Below, piece by piece: positions 7,023 to 14,980 of a stretch of 17,973 nt of DNA. The stretch is from CAZGYE01 sp964530165 (GTDB lineage Bacteria > Planctomycetota > Planctomycetia > Planctomycetales > Planctomycetaceae). The notes below the pieces were generated by a model, which saw only the letters and a list, made by a program, of their open reading frames with translations, did not search any database and was not told the DNA's origin. The translations under genes and the position numbers were made by a program. Where the stretch lies: NCBI GenBank assembly GCA_964530165.1, contig CAZGYE010000086.1:1-17973 (forward strand), read 5' to 3'. Each line of letters starts with the position of its first letter. Within the stretch, counting starts at the first letter, position 1.

Positions 7023-8552
7023 CTATTTGCGACCGCCGAAGGCCTTGCTGGTCTGACCGGTCGACGACTCCTGCTTGAGGTTCTTGCGAGGGGTGTAGGC
7101 GCGGGAAACCTGCCCGGAGGACGACCGGTCTCCGACCGTCTCGTTGACGGCGGTGCTGTGCGCGCCGGCTTTGAGTGTGAATTTGGCCTGATCACCGGGC
7201 CGCCACAACCGGCGCTGCGGTCGGTAGCCGATATACTTCAGGAACTCGCTGAGCTTCACTCGGCGGATGCCTTGCTTACGGGCTTGATTCCGCAGGTCCT
7301 TGAACGCGGCGCCGATGTCCAGAGCAATTTTCTTCTCCGAAGGAATGCCGCCGATGACCGGGTCCGGGATTTCGCCGACGACGAGGAACTTAGTTTGCAC
7401 GCTGATGGGTTCCCCCAGCAGCTTCCCCTTGTCGTCGACTTCGGTGGTGATGGTGGAACCGGTGGTCTTGATGATGTCGTGCAGCAGCTCGCGGTCGCTG
7501 CGGCGATCGCCGTCGATATCGATCAGGCCCACCAACGCAAACGTCTCGGCGTGGCCGGGGCTCCACAACGGCGTGTAAATGGGATCGCCTTTCATCATGG
7601 GCCGGCGCTTGTCCTCCTGCAAGATGCGTGCTTCAGCCAAATGCGGGCCGATCAGCCGCGTTACTTCGATCGCGCCTTTGATGTCTTCCTCATCCCGGCC
7701 GACGCCGCGATGCGTTTTGGTGTAGACGCTGAAGTTTGTCCGTTTGGGCAGCCGATCGGACTCACCGACGTTAATCCACACCCGCTTCTTCACGTTGTCG
7801 ACCCAGTGGATGACGCCGTCAGCCTTCTCGAAACTGACTTTGGTCGCCTCGTCGATGGTATCCTGACGCTTTTTGTTCGTAGCAATGAGCTTGTCAATCT
7901 CCTTGTTCTTTTCATCGACCTTTTTCTTGCGGTCTGCTTTGAGGTCGGAGAGCCGATTCTGCTCTTGCCGCCACTTATCTTTGAGCGCCTGAATTTGCTG
8001 CTTCTTTGCATCCTCGGCGGCGGCGTGAAGTTTCTTGAGGTTTGCCCTTTCGGCTTCAGCAAGCTTTTGTGCATCCGTGAATTGATCGACCACCTCGGTA
8101 TAGCGATCATCCAACGCTTTATACTGAAGTTTGAGTGTCTGCAAATCACCTTCCACTGCCTGTCGAGACTGTGAGACGTTGGCGAGTTCCAGTTGCAGCT
8201 TGGCAATCGCGGCGCTAAAGGTTTGCTGGGGGAGGTCCGATCCCCCGAAATTGGCGATGTCTTTGCTCATCTTGCTCAGCATGGAGTTGGCGTCCGGTGG
8301 ATCGCTGTCGATGCCGACCTCGATGCCGTCGTCGTAGCCAAGTAAAGCCTTCAACTGTATGAGTTGATCGTCCAGCCCAACGCGGCGCAGATGTTCTTCG
8401 TCGAGATCCTTTTTCACCTTTACTTGCGCATCCTTGACCAACTGCAGATCGCGAGCGCTCACATACGCCCACGACCCCAAGCCGACGCTCAGCATGACGA
8501 AGGGGAGTAACGAAAGGTGAACCGCGGTCAGGTTGTTCTTGCTGGAGGCCAT
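7023..8552 (-). CDS. Membrane-anchored coiled-coil protein with BRCT-like C-terminal region (paralog 2)
   Basis: This is a 509-residue protein of no named family that I recognise. It has one N-terminal membrane helix (about 11-31) and no lipobox. A long coiled coil rich in Lys, Glu and Gln spans about 115-238. A beta-rich domain (about 244-330: WVDNVKKRVWINVGESDRLP, then GDPIYTPLW) follows. Next is a segment (337-443) whose pattern matches BRCT domains: hydrophobic strand FALVGLIDI, helix RELLHDIIKTTG, strands STITTEV and TKFLVVGE, then a late helix and strand (GIRRVKLSEFLKYIGY). The tail (450-509) is basic and Ser/Gly-rich. An Asp-rich turn DIDGDRRSD (345-353) resembles a calcium-binding loop. 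The ATG at 8552 follows a GGGGGGGAAG sequence. It is paralogous over its whole length to the gene upstream (51-base gap) and is probably co-transcribed with it. Confidence 0.75.
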   Translation of the reverse strand: MASSKNNLTAVHLSLLPFVMLSVGLGSWAYVSARDLQLVKDAQVKVKKDLDEEHLRRVGLDDQLIQLKALLGYDDGIEVGIDSDPPDANSMLSKMSKDIANFGGSDLPQQTFSAAIAKLQLELANVSQSRQAVEGDLQTLKLQYKALDDRYTEVVDQFTDAQKLAEAERANLKKLHAAAEDAKKQQIQALKDKWRQEQNRLSDLKADRKKKVDEKNKEIDKLIATNKKRQDTIDEATKVSFEKADGVIHWVDNVKKRVWINVGESDRLPKRTNFSVYTKTHRGVGRDEEDIKGAIEVTRLIGPHLAEARILQEDKRRPMMKGDPIYTPLWSPGHAETFALVGLIDIDGDRRSDRELLHDIIKTTGSTITTEVDDKGKLLGEPISVQTKFLVVGEIPDPVIGGIPSEKKIALDIGAAFKDLRNQARKQGIRRVKLSEFLKYIGYRPQRRLWRPGDQAKFTLKAGAHSTAVNETVGDRSSSGQVSRAYTPRKNLKQESSTGQTSKAFGGRK

Positions 8553-8603
8553 TTTGCTTCCCCCCCACCGGCGTTACTGGGAATTCATCCTCAAGGCGCG
8601 ACC

Positions 8604-10163
8604 TTAACTTCCGCGTTTGCCGCCGCGGAAGGTCTTGATGATCCGTCCGTGCGACTTCTGCCGTCCAAATCGTTTGCGGCCACCCGGAGCACTGGAGGAT
8701 TTTCCGGTCGAGGCGCCCTGACCGTCTGCCTTGTCGGCGCCGCCGTTCTTCGCCCCCGTTTGTCCGCCCGGCGTCCGGGACCGTCGCTTTGGTTTATAGT
8801 CGAGGTACGCCAGGAAATCGTTCAAATTCACAATCCTCACACCTCGTTCGCGGGCTTCTTGGGAGATGCGGTTCCACTCGGCGGCATAGGCGCTGGCGAC
8901 TTGCTTTTCCTCGCCGCCGCCGGCCGCAGTCGGGATTTCTCCGATCACCAGGAACTTCGTGTTCACGTCGATCGGCTCTCCGGTGCGTTTGCCTCGATCG
9001 TCAATTTCAGTGGACACACTCGAACCGTTCGCGGCGATCAGGTCATGCACCAGTTTGCGGTCGCTACGGCCGTCGCGGTCGATATCGATTCGGCCGGCCA
9101 ACGCGAATTTTTCTTTTCGGCCGGGACTCCACAGAGGCGTGTAGACGAAATCGCCGAGAGCGATCGGCCGGTGAAAATCGGCCTCCAAAATGCGCGCTTC
9201 AGCCAAATGGCGATCGCGTATTTTCGTCACTTCAATCGATCCCTTGAGGTCCTTTTCACCACGGTCCACACCGGGACTCGCTTTGGCATAGACGAGAAAA
9301 TTCATCCGCTCGGGCAGTCGGTCCGCCTTTCCAAGATTGATCCACACCAGGCCGGCGCCGCGGTCGATCCAGCGAATGAGTCCATCGGGCTTCACGAAGT
9401 TGATGCTCGTCGCCTGCTCGATTTTCCTGTTGAGCTGGGCGTTTGTGGTGCGGAGATTGACGATGCGCTGTTCCTTTTGCTCGATTTCTTTGGCCGAACC
9501 TTCCTTTTCCTGCTCGATCTCACCTCGCACCTTGGCGATTTCGTCTTGTGTCTTTTTGATTTCGTCGTTCTGTTTTGTCAACGTCTCATCACTCGTCTTG
9601 ATCGAATTCTGTAGCGTTTTCTCCGCTGCGATTCGCTTCGTCTCTGCGTCGGCAATCAATTTCTGTTTGTCCGGCGCAATTTTCCGATAGGCCTGCTGTT
9701 TCTTGTTGAGTTCAACCTGCAGTTGGTTTCGCTCCTGTCCCAGCCGGTCGATTTCTCTGCGCATTCGTTCGAGCGTGGCACTGAACTGGGCCTCAGGCAG
9801 TTGCACGTCTTTCAAGATCCCCTGTTTATCGCGTCGCGCAGTCAACCCACTTCCGTATTTCTTCAAGTCGCTCCTTGTCGCCCGCATGACCGTTTCCGGG
9901 CCCTCGTCGTTGGCACTGTCATCGTCGAGCCCGACGTCGTCATACTCGTGACCGATCAACGTCTTGATCGCCGCAACCTCGTCCTCCATATACCTGCGCG
10001 CCTTTCGCTCGTCCTCGAATTTTTTTTTCTCGCCGGCCACCTCAGCACGGACCTTCTTCAGATCGTCGTAATTCAGGTAGCCCATGACTCCGCAAATAAT
10101 GCTCGCCATCACGAAGAACACCAGCGAGAGTTGAACCGCGATCAGGTTGTTCTTGGATGCCAT
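8604..10163 (-). CDS. Membrane-anchored coiled-coil protein with BRCT-like C-terminal region (paralog 1)
   Basis: This 519-residue paralog of the downstream gene has the same order: membrane helix at about 11-29, coiled coil at about 125-250, beta-rich domain at about 255-345 (LVWINLGKADRLP, GDFVYTPLWSPG), and BRCT-like region at 352-456 (FALAGRIDI, LVHDLIAANGSSV, TKFLVIGEIP, GVRIVNLNDFLAYLDY). The tail is very basic and Gly-rich (about 458-519), a composition seen in nucleic-acid-binding or RNA-binding tails. The loop DIDRDGRSDRK (360-370) corresponds to the acidic turn of the paralog. The ATG at 10163 is preferred over the GTG at 10178 because GGGAGGGA just upstream is a good ribosome binding site and the paralog starts at the same residue (MASxKNNL). 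A run of nine A (10028-10020 on the coding strand) encodes Lys-Lys-Lys near residue 47. The function is unknown. Confidence 0.75.
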   Translation of the reverse strand: MASKNNLIAVQLSLVFFVMASIICGVMGYLNYDDLKKVRAEVAGEKKKFEDERKARRYMEDEVAAIKTLIGHEYDDVGLDDDSANDEGPETVMRATRSDLKKYGSGLTARRDKQGILKDVQLPEAQFSATLERMRREIDRLGQERNQLQVELNKKQQAYRKIAPDKQKLIADAETKRIAAEKTLQNSIKTSDETLTKQNDEIKKTQDEIAKVRGEIEQEKEGSAKEIEQKEQRIVNLRTTNAQLNRKIEQATSINFVKPDGLIRWIDRGAGLVWINLGKADRLPERMNFLVYAKASPGVDRGEKDLKGSIEVTKIRDRHLAEARILEADFHRPIALGDFVYTPLWSPGRKEKFALAGRIDIDRDGRSDRKLVHDLIAANGSSVSTEIDDRGKRTGEPIDVNTKFLVIGEIPTAAGGGEEKQVASAYAAEWNRISQEARERGVRIVNLNDFLAYLDYKPKRRSRTPGGQTGAKNGGADKADGQGASTGKSSSAPGGRKRFGRQKSHGRIIKTFRGGKRGS

Positions 10164-10191
10164 GGCCGTCCCTCCCACACTTCTTATGGGA

Positions 10192-10234
10192 ACATCGCTC
10201 TATCTTATGAGTTTATAAGTAGATAGAGCGATGT
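10192..10234. promoter_or_regulatory. 43-bp inverted repeat (13-bp perfect arms), operator candidate
   Basis: ACATCGCTCTATC (10192-10204) is repeated exactly in inverse as GATAGAGCGATGT (10222-10234), around a 17-base AT-rich centre that contains a second inverted pair CTTAT/ATAAG. The element spans the predicted promoter of the coiled-coil operon from the -35 box to past the start point. It is therefore better placed as a repressor site than as a terminator. The protein that binds it is not evident in the window. Confidence 0.65.
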
Positions 10235-10237
10235 CAA
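10203..10237 (-). promoter_or_regulatory. Predicted promoter of the coiled-coil protein operon
   Basis: On the minus strand a perfect -35 box TTGACA (10237-10232) is followed after 16 bases by TAAACT (10215-10210), a 4-of-6 match to the -10 consensus. The start near 10203 leaves a leader of about 40 bases before the ATG at 10163. The promoter lies within the 13-bp-arm inverted repeat. Confidence 0.5.
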
Positions 10238-10434
10238 GCACCATTTTCAGGAACCCGACACGAACACCAAACGACGGTCGCCTGTCAAACGCCCACACGT
10301 AAGACTCTCACGACACATCGGCACATTTCGATCGGCTGTGGCGTTTCCCAACGACAGTCCCCATAATGGGGTTTCGTCATTCCAACGCTGAGATTTTCAA
10401 GGCATTCGTCATTCGTTCTCAGAAATTCGCGCCA

Positions 10435-13128
10435 ATGCCGACGATCCGTACACTGTACCTCATCGATACCTTTTCCCTGATCTTTCAGGTGTTTCACGCC
10501 ATCCCGGAAATGACCGGGCCGGGGGGACAGCCGACCAACGCAGTCTTTGGCTTCACCCGCGATCTGTTCACGATCATCACTGACAAGCAGCCAACGCACC
10601 TCATCTGCGCGATGGACTCCCGCGGGCCGAGAGTCAGAAACGAGATTTTCGCCGACTACAAAGCCAATCGCAGCGAGATGCCCGAGGACCTGCGACCGCA
10701 AATTCCGATGATCGTCGACGTGATCAAGGGGTTTGGCGTCCCGGTCGTGGAACACGCCGGTTGGGAAGCCGACGACGTGATGGCCACGTTGACCCGTCAG
10801 GCCGCCCTCGAGGGCGTCGATGTCCGTATTGTGACCAGCGACAAAGATGCCCGGCAACTGCTCGGTCCTCAGGTCGAAATGTACAACGTCCGCAAGGACG
10901 TGTTTCAGGATGAAGAATTCCTGATGAAGGAGTGGGGCATTCGGCCTGATCAAGTGGTCGATTTTCAAGGACTGGTGGGCGACGCGAGCGACAACATTCC
11001 CGGCGTCCCGTTGGTCGGACCAAAAAAGGCGCGGGCCTTGCTCGAACAGTTTGGCTCGCTCGACGAAGTGCTGGCACACGCCGATGAGGCGCCGGGAGCC
11101 AAACTGCGTGAGAACCTCAAAAACTTCGCCGACCAGGCCCGCGTCAGCCGCCAGTTGGCCACGCTGAACACGCAACTCCCTCTGAAGATCGATTGGGATG
11201 CGGCCCGTGTTCAGAGTCCCGATCGGGAACGGTTGCTGGAGCTGTTCACCGCGTTCGGCTTCCGCCGGTTCGCCGAGCAAATGCGCGATCCCCAGGCGGC
11301 GGAAAAGCCGGCCGCCGGAACCGAACGCTCCTGGGAGCTTGTCGACACCGACGCCAAGTTCGCCGACTTTCTCGCCGCACTGCGCCGGCAACGAAAGTTC
11401 TGCCTCGACCTGGAGACCACCAGCCTCAACGCCGTTCGCGCGGACATTGTCGGCTGGGCCTTCAGTTGGCAGGCGGGCAGCGGTTACTACCTGCCGGTCG
11501 ACGGGCCGCCCGGACAGAACACGCTTGATGCCGAATCTGTGCTCTCTACGCTGCGCCCCCTACTCGAAGACCCGCAGATCGAGATTTCCAACCAGAACAT
11601 CAAGTACGACATGCTCGTGCTGCGGCGGGCCGGTGTGCGTTTGCAGGGTGTCGGCATCGACCCCATGGTCGGCGATTACCTGCTCTCACCCGGCGCCCGC
11701 AGCCACAGCCTCGACACGCTGGCCGACCGCTATCTCAATCACCGCACGATACCGATCAGCGACCTGATCGGCTCGGGCAAGCAGCAGAAGAAAATGTTTG
11801 AAGTCGACGTGCTCAAAGCGGCCGAATACGCCGCCGAGGACGCCGACGTCGCCTGGCAGTTGGCCGAGAAGATCGGCGCCGAGCTGCGGCGGGAAGGACT
11901 GTGGGACCTGTACTGGAATCTGGAACGTCCGCTGATCCCGGTGCTGGTCGAAATGGAATCCGCCGGTATTCGCGTCGACGTCGAGGAATTACAGCGGCAA
12001 AGCGTGGACGTCGGCGGGCGGCTGGAACAACTGGTCGGGGAGATTCACGATCTGGCCGGCCGCGAGTTCAACATCGACTCGCCCAAGCAGCTCAGCCAGA
12101 TCTTGTTCAACGAGCTGAAACTTCCGGTGCTGAAGAAAACGAAAACCGGCGCGAGCACCAGTCAAGACGTGCTGGAGAAGCTGGCCGCTCTGCATCCGCT
12201 GCCGGCCAAAATGATCGACCACCGCCAGCTCTCGAAGCTGAAAAGCACCTATCTCGATGCGTTGCCGGACGTGGTCAACCCCGAAACCGGACGGATTCAC
12301 GCGTCGTTCAACCAAGTGGTGACGGCCACCGGGCGGCTCAGCTCCAGCAATCCCAACCTGCAGAACATTCCCATCCGTACCGAAGAGGGACGCAAAATCC
12401 GCAAGGCGTTCGTGCCGGCCGAGGCGGGCTGGAAACTCGTTTGTGCCGATTACTCGCAAATTGAGCTGCGCGTGCTGGCGCATTTCAGCAACGACGAGGC
12501 AATGCGGGCCGCCTTCCTCGACGGGGCCGACATCCACGCCGCCGTCGCCTCCGAGGTCTTCGGCGTCGATGCCGGCGACGTCGATCGCGGTATGCGGCGG
12601 GTGGCCAAAGCGGTCAACTTCGGAGTGATCTACGGACAGAGCCCGTTCGGTCTCTCGGCGGCGCTGGGCATCGGCCAGGACAAAGCGGCCGAGTTCATCG
12701 ACAACTATTTCACCCGTTACGCCGGCGTCGACCGCTTTTTCGAAAAGCTGCTCGCAGAGTGCGTCCGCAGCGGTTATGCCCGCACCATTCTGGGCCGCCG
12801 CCGGCCGATCTCCGGCATCAGCAACACAACCGGCCGGCAACGCAACCTGCCGGAGCGAACGGCCATCAACACGGTCATCCAGGGGTCGGCGGCCGACCTG
12901 ATCAAACGGGCCATGATCAACATCCACGCCGAGCTCGAGCACACTGCTTCACCGGCCCGCATGCTGCTGCAGATCCACGACGAGCTGGTGTTCGAAGTCC
13001 CCGCAGAGGAGACTGAAGCGCTGATCGAGCTGGTACGCACCGAGATGACCGGCGCGATGCCGTTAAGCGTCCCCCTGGTCGTCGACATCGCCGTCGGCGA
13101 CAACTGGCTGGATGTCGAGCGGATCTGA
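10435..13128 (+). CDS. polA: DNA polymerase I with 5' nuclease and active proofreading domains
   Basis: This polymerase fills gaps, removes RNA primers and takes part in repair synthesis. The 897-residue product has all three domains. The 5' nuclease (about 1-290) keeps the metal-binding acids in LIDTFS, MDSRG, EADDV, SDKDARQL and GDASDNIPG. The 3'-5' exonuclease (about 300-490) keeps a complete DEDDy set: Asp325 and Glu327 in LDLET, Asp392 in NIKYD, and Tyr465 and Asp469 in YAAED. Many bacterial Pol I proteins have lost these; here proofreading should work. The polymerase domain shows motif A DYSQIELR (Asp672), motif B with Lys725, Phe729 and Tyr733 (KAVNFGVIYG), and motif C QIHDELVFE (Asp849). 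The ATG at 10435 starts just before the canonical LYLID strand; the in-frame ATG at 10366 adds 23 residues unlike the family. No strong ribosome binding site is seen. Confidence 0.96.
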   Translation: MPTIRTLYLIDTFSLIFQVFHAIPEMTGPGGQPTNAVFGFTRDLFTIITDKQPTHLICAMDSRGPRVRNEIFADYKANRSEMPEDLRPQIPMIVDVIKGFGVPVVEHAGWEADDVMATLTRQAALEGVDVRIVTSDKDARQLLGPQVEMYNVRKDVFQDEEFLMKEWGIRPDQVVDFQGLVGDASDNIPGVPLVGPKKARALLEQFGSLDEVLAHADEAPGAKLRENLKNFADQARVSRQLATLNTQLPLKIDWDAARVQSPDRERLLELFTAFGFRRFAEQMRDPQAAEKPAAGTERSWELVDTDAKFADFLAALRRQRKFCLDLETTSLNAVRADIVGWAFSWQAGSGYYLPVDGPPGQNTLDAESVLSTLRPLLEDPQIEISNQNIKYDMLVLRRAGVRLQGVGIDPMVGDYLLSPGARSHSLDTLADRYLNHRTIPISDLIGSGKQQKKMFEVDVLKAAEYAAEDADVAWQLAEKIGAELRREGLWDLYWNLERPLIPVLVEMESAGIRVDVEELQRQSVDVGGRLEQLVGEIHDLAGREFNIDSPKQLSQILFNELKLPVLKKTKTGASTSQDVLEKLAALHPLPAKMIDHRQLSKLKSTYLDALPDVVNPETGRIHASFNQVVTATGRLSSSNPNLQNIPIRTEEGRKIRKAFVPAEAGWKLVCADYSQIELRVLAHFSNDEAMRAAFLDGADIHAAVASEVFGVDAGDVDRGMRRVAKAVNFGVIYGQSPFGLSAALGIGQDKAAEFIDNYFTRYAGVDRFFEKLLAECVRSGYARTILGRRRPISGISNTTGRQRNLPERTAINTVIQGSAADLIKRAMINIHAELEHTASPARMLLQIHDELVFEVPAEETEALIELVRTEMTGAMPLSVPLVVDIAVGDNWLDVERI

Positions 13129-13170
13129 GTGCGCCAAAGGCCGCCGTGCAACAGCCAACTGCGAACTGTT

Positions 13171-13623
13171 CTAATTCGACTCCAATTTGAAATCGAAAGA
13201 GCCGCCGTTCTCGGGAACGGTGGTATTGTTCGTGGGTTTCTCCATTGCCTCTTGCCCGCTCAAGGTGTATTTCTCCGGGATCATCTCAGCGGCCTCGACG
13301 TCGGCGGCGGTCTTCCCTTCCGGGATCGGCGAGCCGTCCGGCATCGCCATCTTGGAGAAGGAGACGGTGTACTCGCCGGGCTGAATTCCCGGCTGGTTGC
13401 TGCGATGCTTGAGCGTATATTTTCCCTCGGCGTCCGTGGAGCCAAAGGCCCCCGTGCCCGGTGTCTGGCCGCGAGGTGAAAACAACACCGTCGCGCCACT
13501 GAGCGGTTTATCATCGAGCGTGACCGTTCCGGAGACCGGCACCAGTTTGGCCAGCTCTGGGTCACTCTCAGTGCATCCAACCAGTGTCAAACACACGAGT
13601 GTCAAGCCAATCCGTTTGAGCAT
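13171..13623 (-). CDS. Small lipoprotein with carboxypeptidase-regulatory-like beta-sandwich domain
   Basis: The 150-residue protein begins with a lipoprotein signal peptide ending in LTLVGC, with Cys17 as the lipidation site, so it should be anchored in a membrane facing the periplasm or exterior. The remainder matches the transthyretin/carboxypeptidase-regulatory-like pattern: VSGTVTLDDKPLSGATVLF, a DAEGKYTL strand, and PGEYTVSF. Such proteins commonly sit beside DUF1559 genes in planctomycetes, as here. Their role is unknown, possibly in adhesion or surface structure. The start at 13623 is set by the ribosome binding site GGGGAGGTGA directly upstream; a longer open frame reading from 14142 runs through the neighbouring gene and repeat and is not used. 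Confidence 0.85.
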   Translation of the reverse strand: MLKRIGLTLVCLTLVGCTESDPELAKLVPVSGTVTLDDKPLSGATVLFSPRGQTPGTGAFGSTDAEGKYTLKHRSNQPGIQPGEYTVSFSKMAMPDGSPIPEGKTAADVEAAEMIPEKYTLSGQEAMEKPTNNTTVPENGGSFDFKLESN

Positions 13624-13694
13624 GTCACCTCCCCGCAGCAGTGTGTTCACGTAACACGTGACGAAAGAGCTTAGAGCCCCTAACCAAGAAAACG

Positions 13695-13754
13695 GCGAGC
13701 GGCCGGTGTAAGCCGGCTGTTCCGACAACCAGCGGGCTGACGCCCCCCGCTCGC
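13695..13754. repeat. Cloverleaf-like intergenic repeat
   Basis: Outer arms GCGAGCGG (13695-13702) and CCGCTCGC (13747-13754) are perfect inverse copies. They enclose two smaller hairpins, GCCGG/CCGGC (13702-13706 with 13713-13717) and GGGC/GCCC (13734-13737 with 13742-13745), which would make a three-way junction. It lies between the DUF1559 gene and the lipoprotein gene. It resembles dispersed palindromic elements of planctomycete genomes and could limit read-through. It differs in sequence from the repeat between carA and ndk. Confidence 0.65.
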
Positions 13755-13772
13755 TCATATTGTTAAAGACTC

Positions 13773-14738
13773 TTAGAACTCTCCGATCACATTTCCGTCG
13801 GCAATACGGGCCAGGTTGACACGGAGTGTGGTGCCGATGTTTTCGTTGAGCCATCGCACGGCGCCATCCGCCATCAGCACGTGCATGCCTCCCGGATGGG
13901 TGCTGCCCGGCGACCCCCATTCCCCGAGGCGCCCAATCTGGTAATTCGTCCACGGCGGCGTTTGCCAGCCACAGCAATACCAGTTGTTGATCGTGCGGTT
14001 CGGCGGGTAGTCGAGCTCGATGCCCAAGCCTACATGTTGCGCACAGGCCCACGATCCGGTCACTCCATCGTACACCTCGAGGGTCGTTTCGCAGACCGCG
14101 ACCGAGTTGCTTGTTCCGTCTGTGATGTCGCGGATCCTGCAACTGGAATTCAACCCGAACATTTTCCGCGTGCTGAGGTTCTCATTACTCCACAGCGTGC
14201 AGCCGTTCCCATTGTCGATGCTGAAGTCATAGCTGGTTCGGGCGCTATTGGCGACGCCGGCTCCGTAAGTGGCATTTGCGCCGGCGTAAAACGGCTGGCC
14301 GTCGTCAGTCGGGCAGAGCAAGACCTCCAGGCGGTTCGTCGACAAGGCGGCGTTGCCGCTGGCAACCGCGCCGCCTCCGGCGAGCGTACCTGCGCCAGTG
14401 TTCCGCATTCCGGTCGCCGCTTCGAAGTTGAACTGATTGTAAAGTGCTGCCTCGTCAAAATACGGCAGCAGATACAACCAGCCTTTGTGGTTGGTGATGT
14501 TGTTGTTGGCCGAGGCCGCGCATTGACCAATATTCGCGGTCGCGTACGGAAAGACAGAGAACGTCTCGTTGTAGTTGTGCAGCGCCAGCCCAATTTGTTT
14601 CAAATTGTTCTTGCACGCCGAACGCCGGGCCGCCTCGCGCGCCTGCTGGACCGCCGGCAACAACAACGCAATCAGGATCGCAATGATGCCGATCACGACC
14701 AACAGTTCGATCAGAGTAAAACCCACCCGTTTACACAA
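13773..14738 (-). CDS. DUF1559 protein with type II secretion/prepilin-type N-terminus (start probably frameshifted)
   Basis: This is a pseudopilin-like surface or secreted protein of the large planctomycete DUF1559 family; no biochemical role is established. The N-terminus shows the prepilin cleavage and methylation signal (Gly6, then FTLIELLVV with Glu11), one hydrophobic helix, and LLPAVQQAREAARR. The C-terminus has the family motif HPGGMHVLMADGAVRWL. The length of 321 residues is typical. The open frame begins only at a TTG (14738), whereas a strong ribosome binding site AAAGGAG (14763-14757) and an ATG (14749-14747) lie just upstream in another frame that ends after 12 codons. One extra base after the ATG codons would restore an N-terminus of the usual kind. 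This may be a real mutation, a base-calling error, or use of the TTG. Confidence 0.85.
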   Translation of the reverse strand: MCKRVGFTLIELLVVIGIIAILIALLLPAVQQAREAARRSACKNNLKQIGLALHNYNETFSVFPYATANIGQCAASANNNITNHKGWLYLLPYFDEAALYNQFNFEAATGMRNTGAGTLAGGGAVASGNAALSTNRLEVLLCPTDDGQPFYAGANATYGAGVANSARTSYDFSIDNGNGCTLWSNENLSTRKMFGLNSSCRIRDITDGTSNSVAVCETTLEVYDGVTGSWACAQHVGLGIELDYPPNRTINNWYCCGWQTPPWTNYQIGRLGEWGSPGSTHPGGMHVLMADGAVRWLNENIGTTLRVNLARIADGNVIGEF

Positions 14739-14892
14739 CCGGCTTTCATGACGGAACTCCTTTCAGAAGCTTAATGACACCACCAACACGAAAAACAGTC
14801 TCGCAACCGTCACGCTGGACACAGACAGCCGCTGTGAGAAATTGGTGTGACGACCGAGCGACACACGCAGAAACAAGTCAATTGGAATTCAA

Positions 14893-14928
14893 CGCCCCGA
14901 TTGTAGCGCCTGACGAATGAAAATACAA
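14893..14928 (-). promoter_or_regulatory. Possible promoter of the DUF1559 gene
   Basis: On the minus strand TTGTAT (14928-14923), 17 bases, then TACAAT (14905-14900) give a good -10 box but a weak -35 box (3 of 6). Transcription would start near 14893, leaving a leader of about 145 bases. The 231-base gap between the DUF1559 start and the end of the sulfatase gene shows nothing else that I can support. Confidence 0.35.
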
Positions 14929-14980
14929 GAATCATCTCACCGCGGGGAATCAGGAGAATACGTTGCTGATTGAAGCGACT

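Noticed and set aside
7158..9614. Long plus-strand open frames opposite the two coiled-coil genes
   Set aside because: Their translations have no recognisable domain, while the minus-strand frames are paralogous to each other with matching starts, membrane helices and conserved motifs.
13643..13662. Overlapping short inverted repeats (GTGTT/AACAC and TCACGT/ACGTGA) upstream of the lipoprotein gene as an operator
   Set aside because: Arms of five to six bases at this composition are expected by chance and no convincing promoter boxes accompany them.
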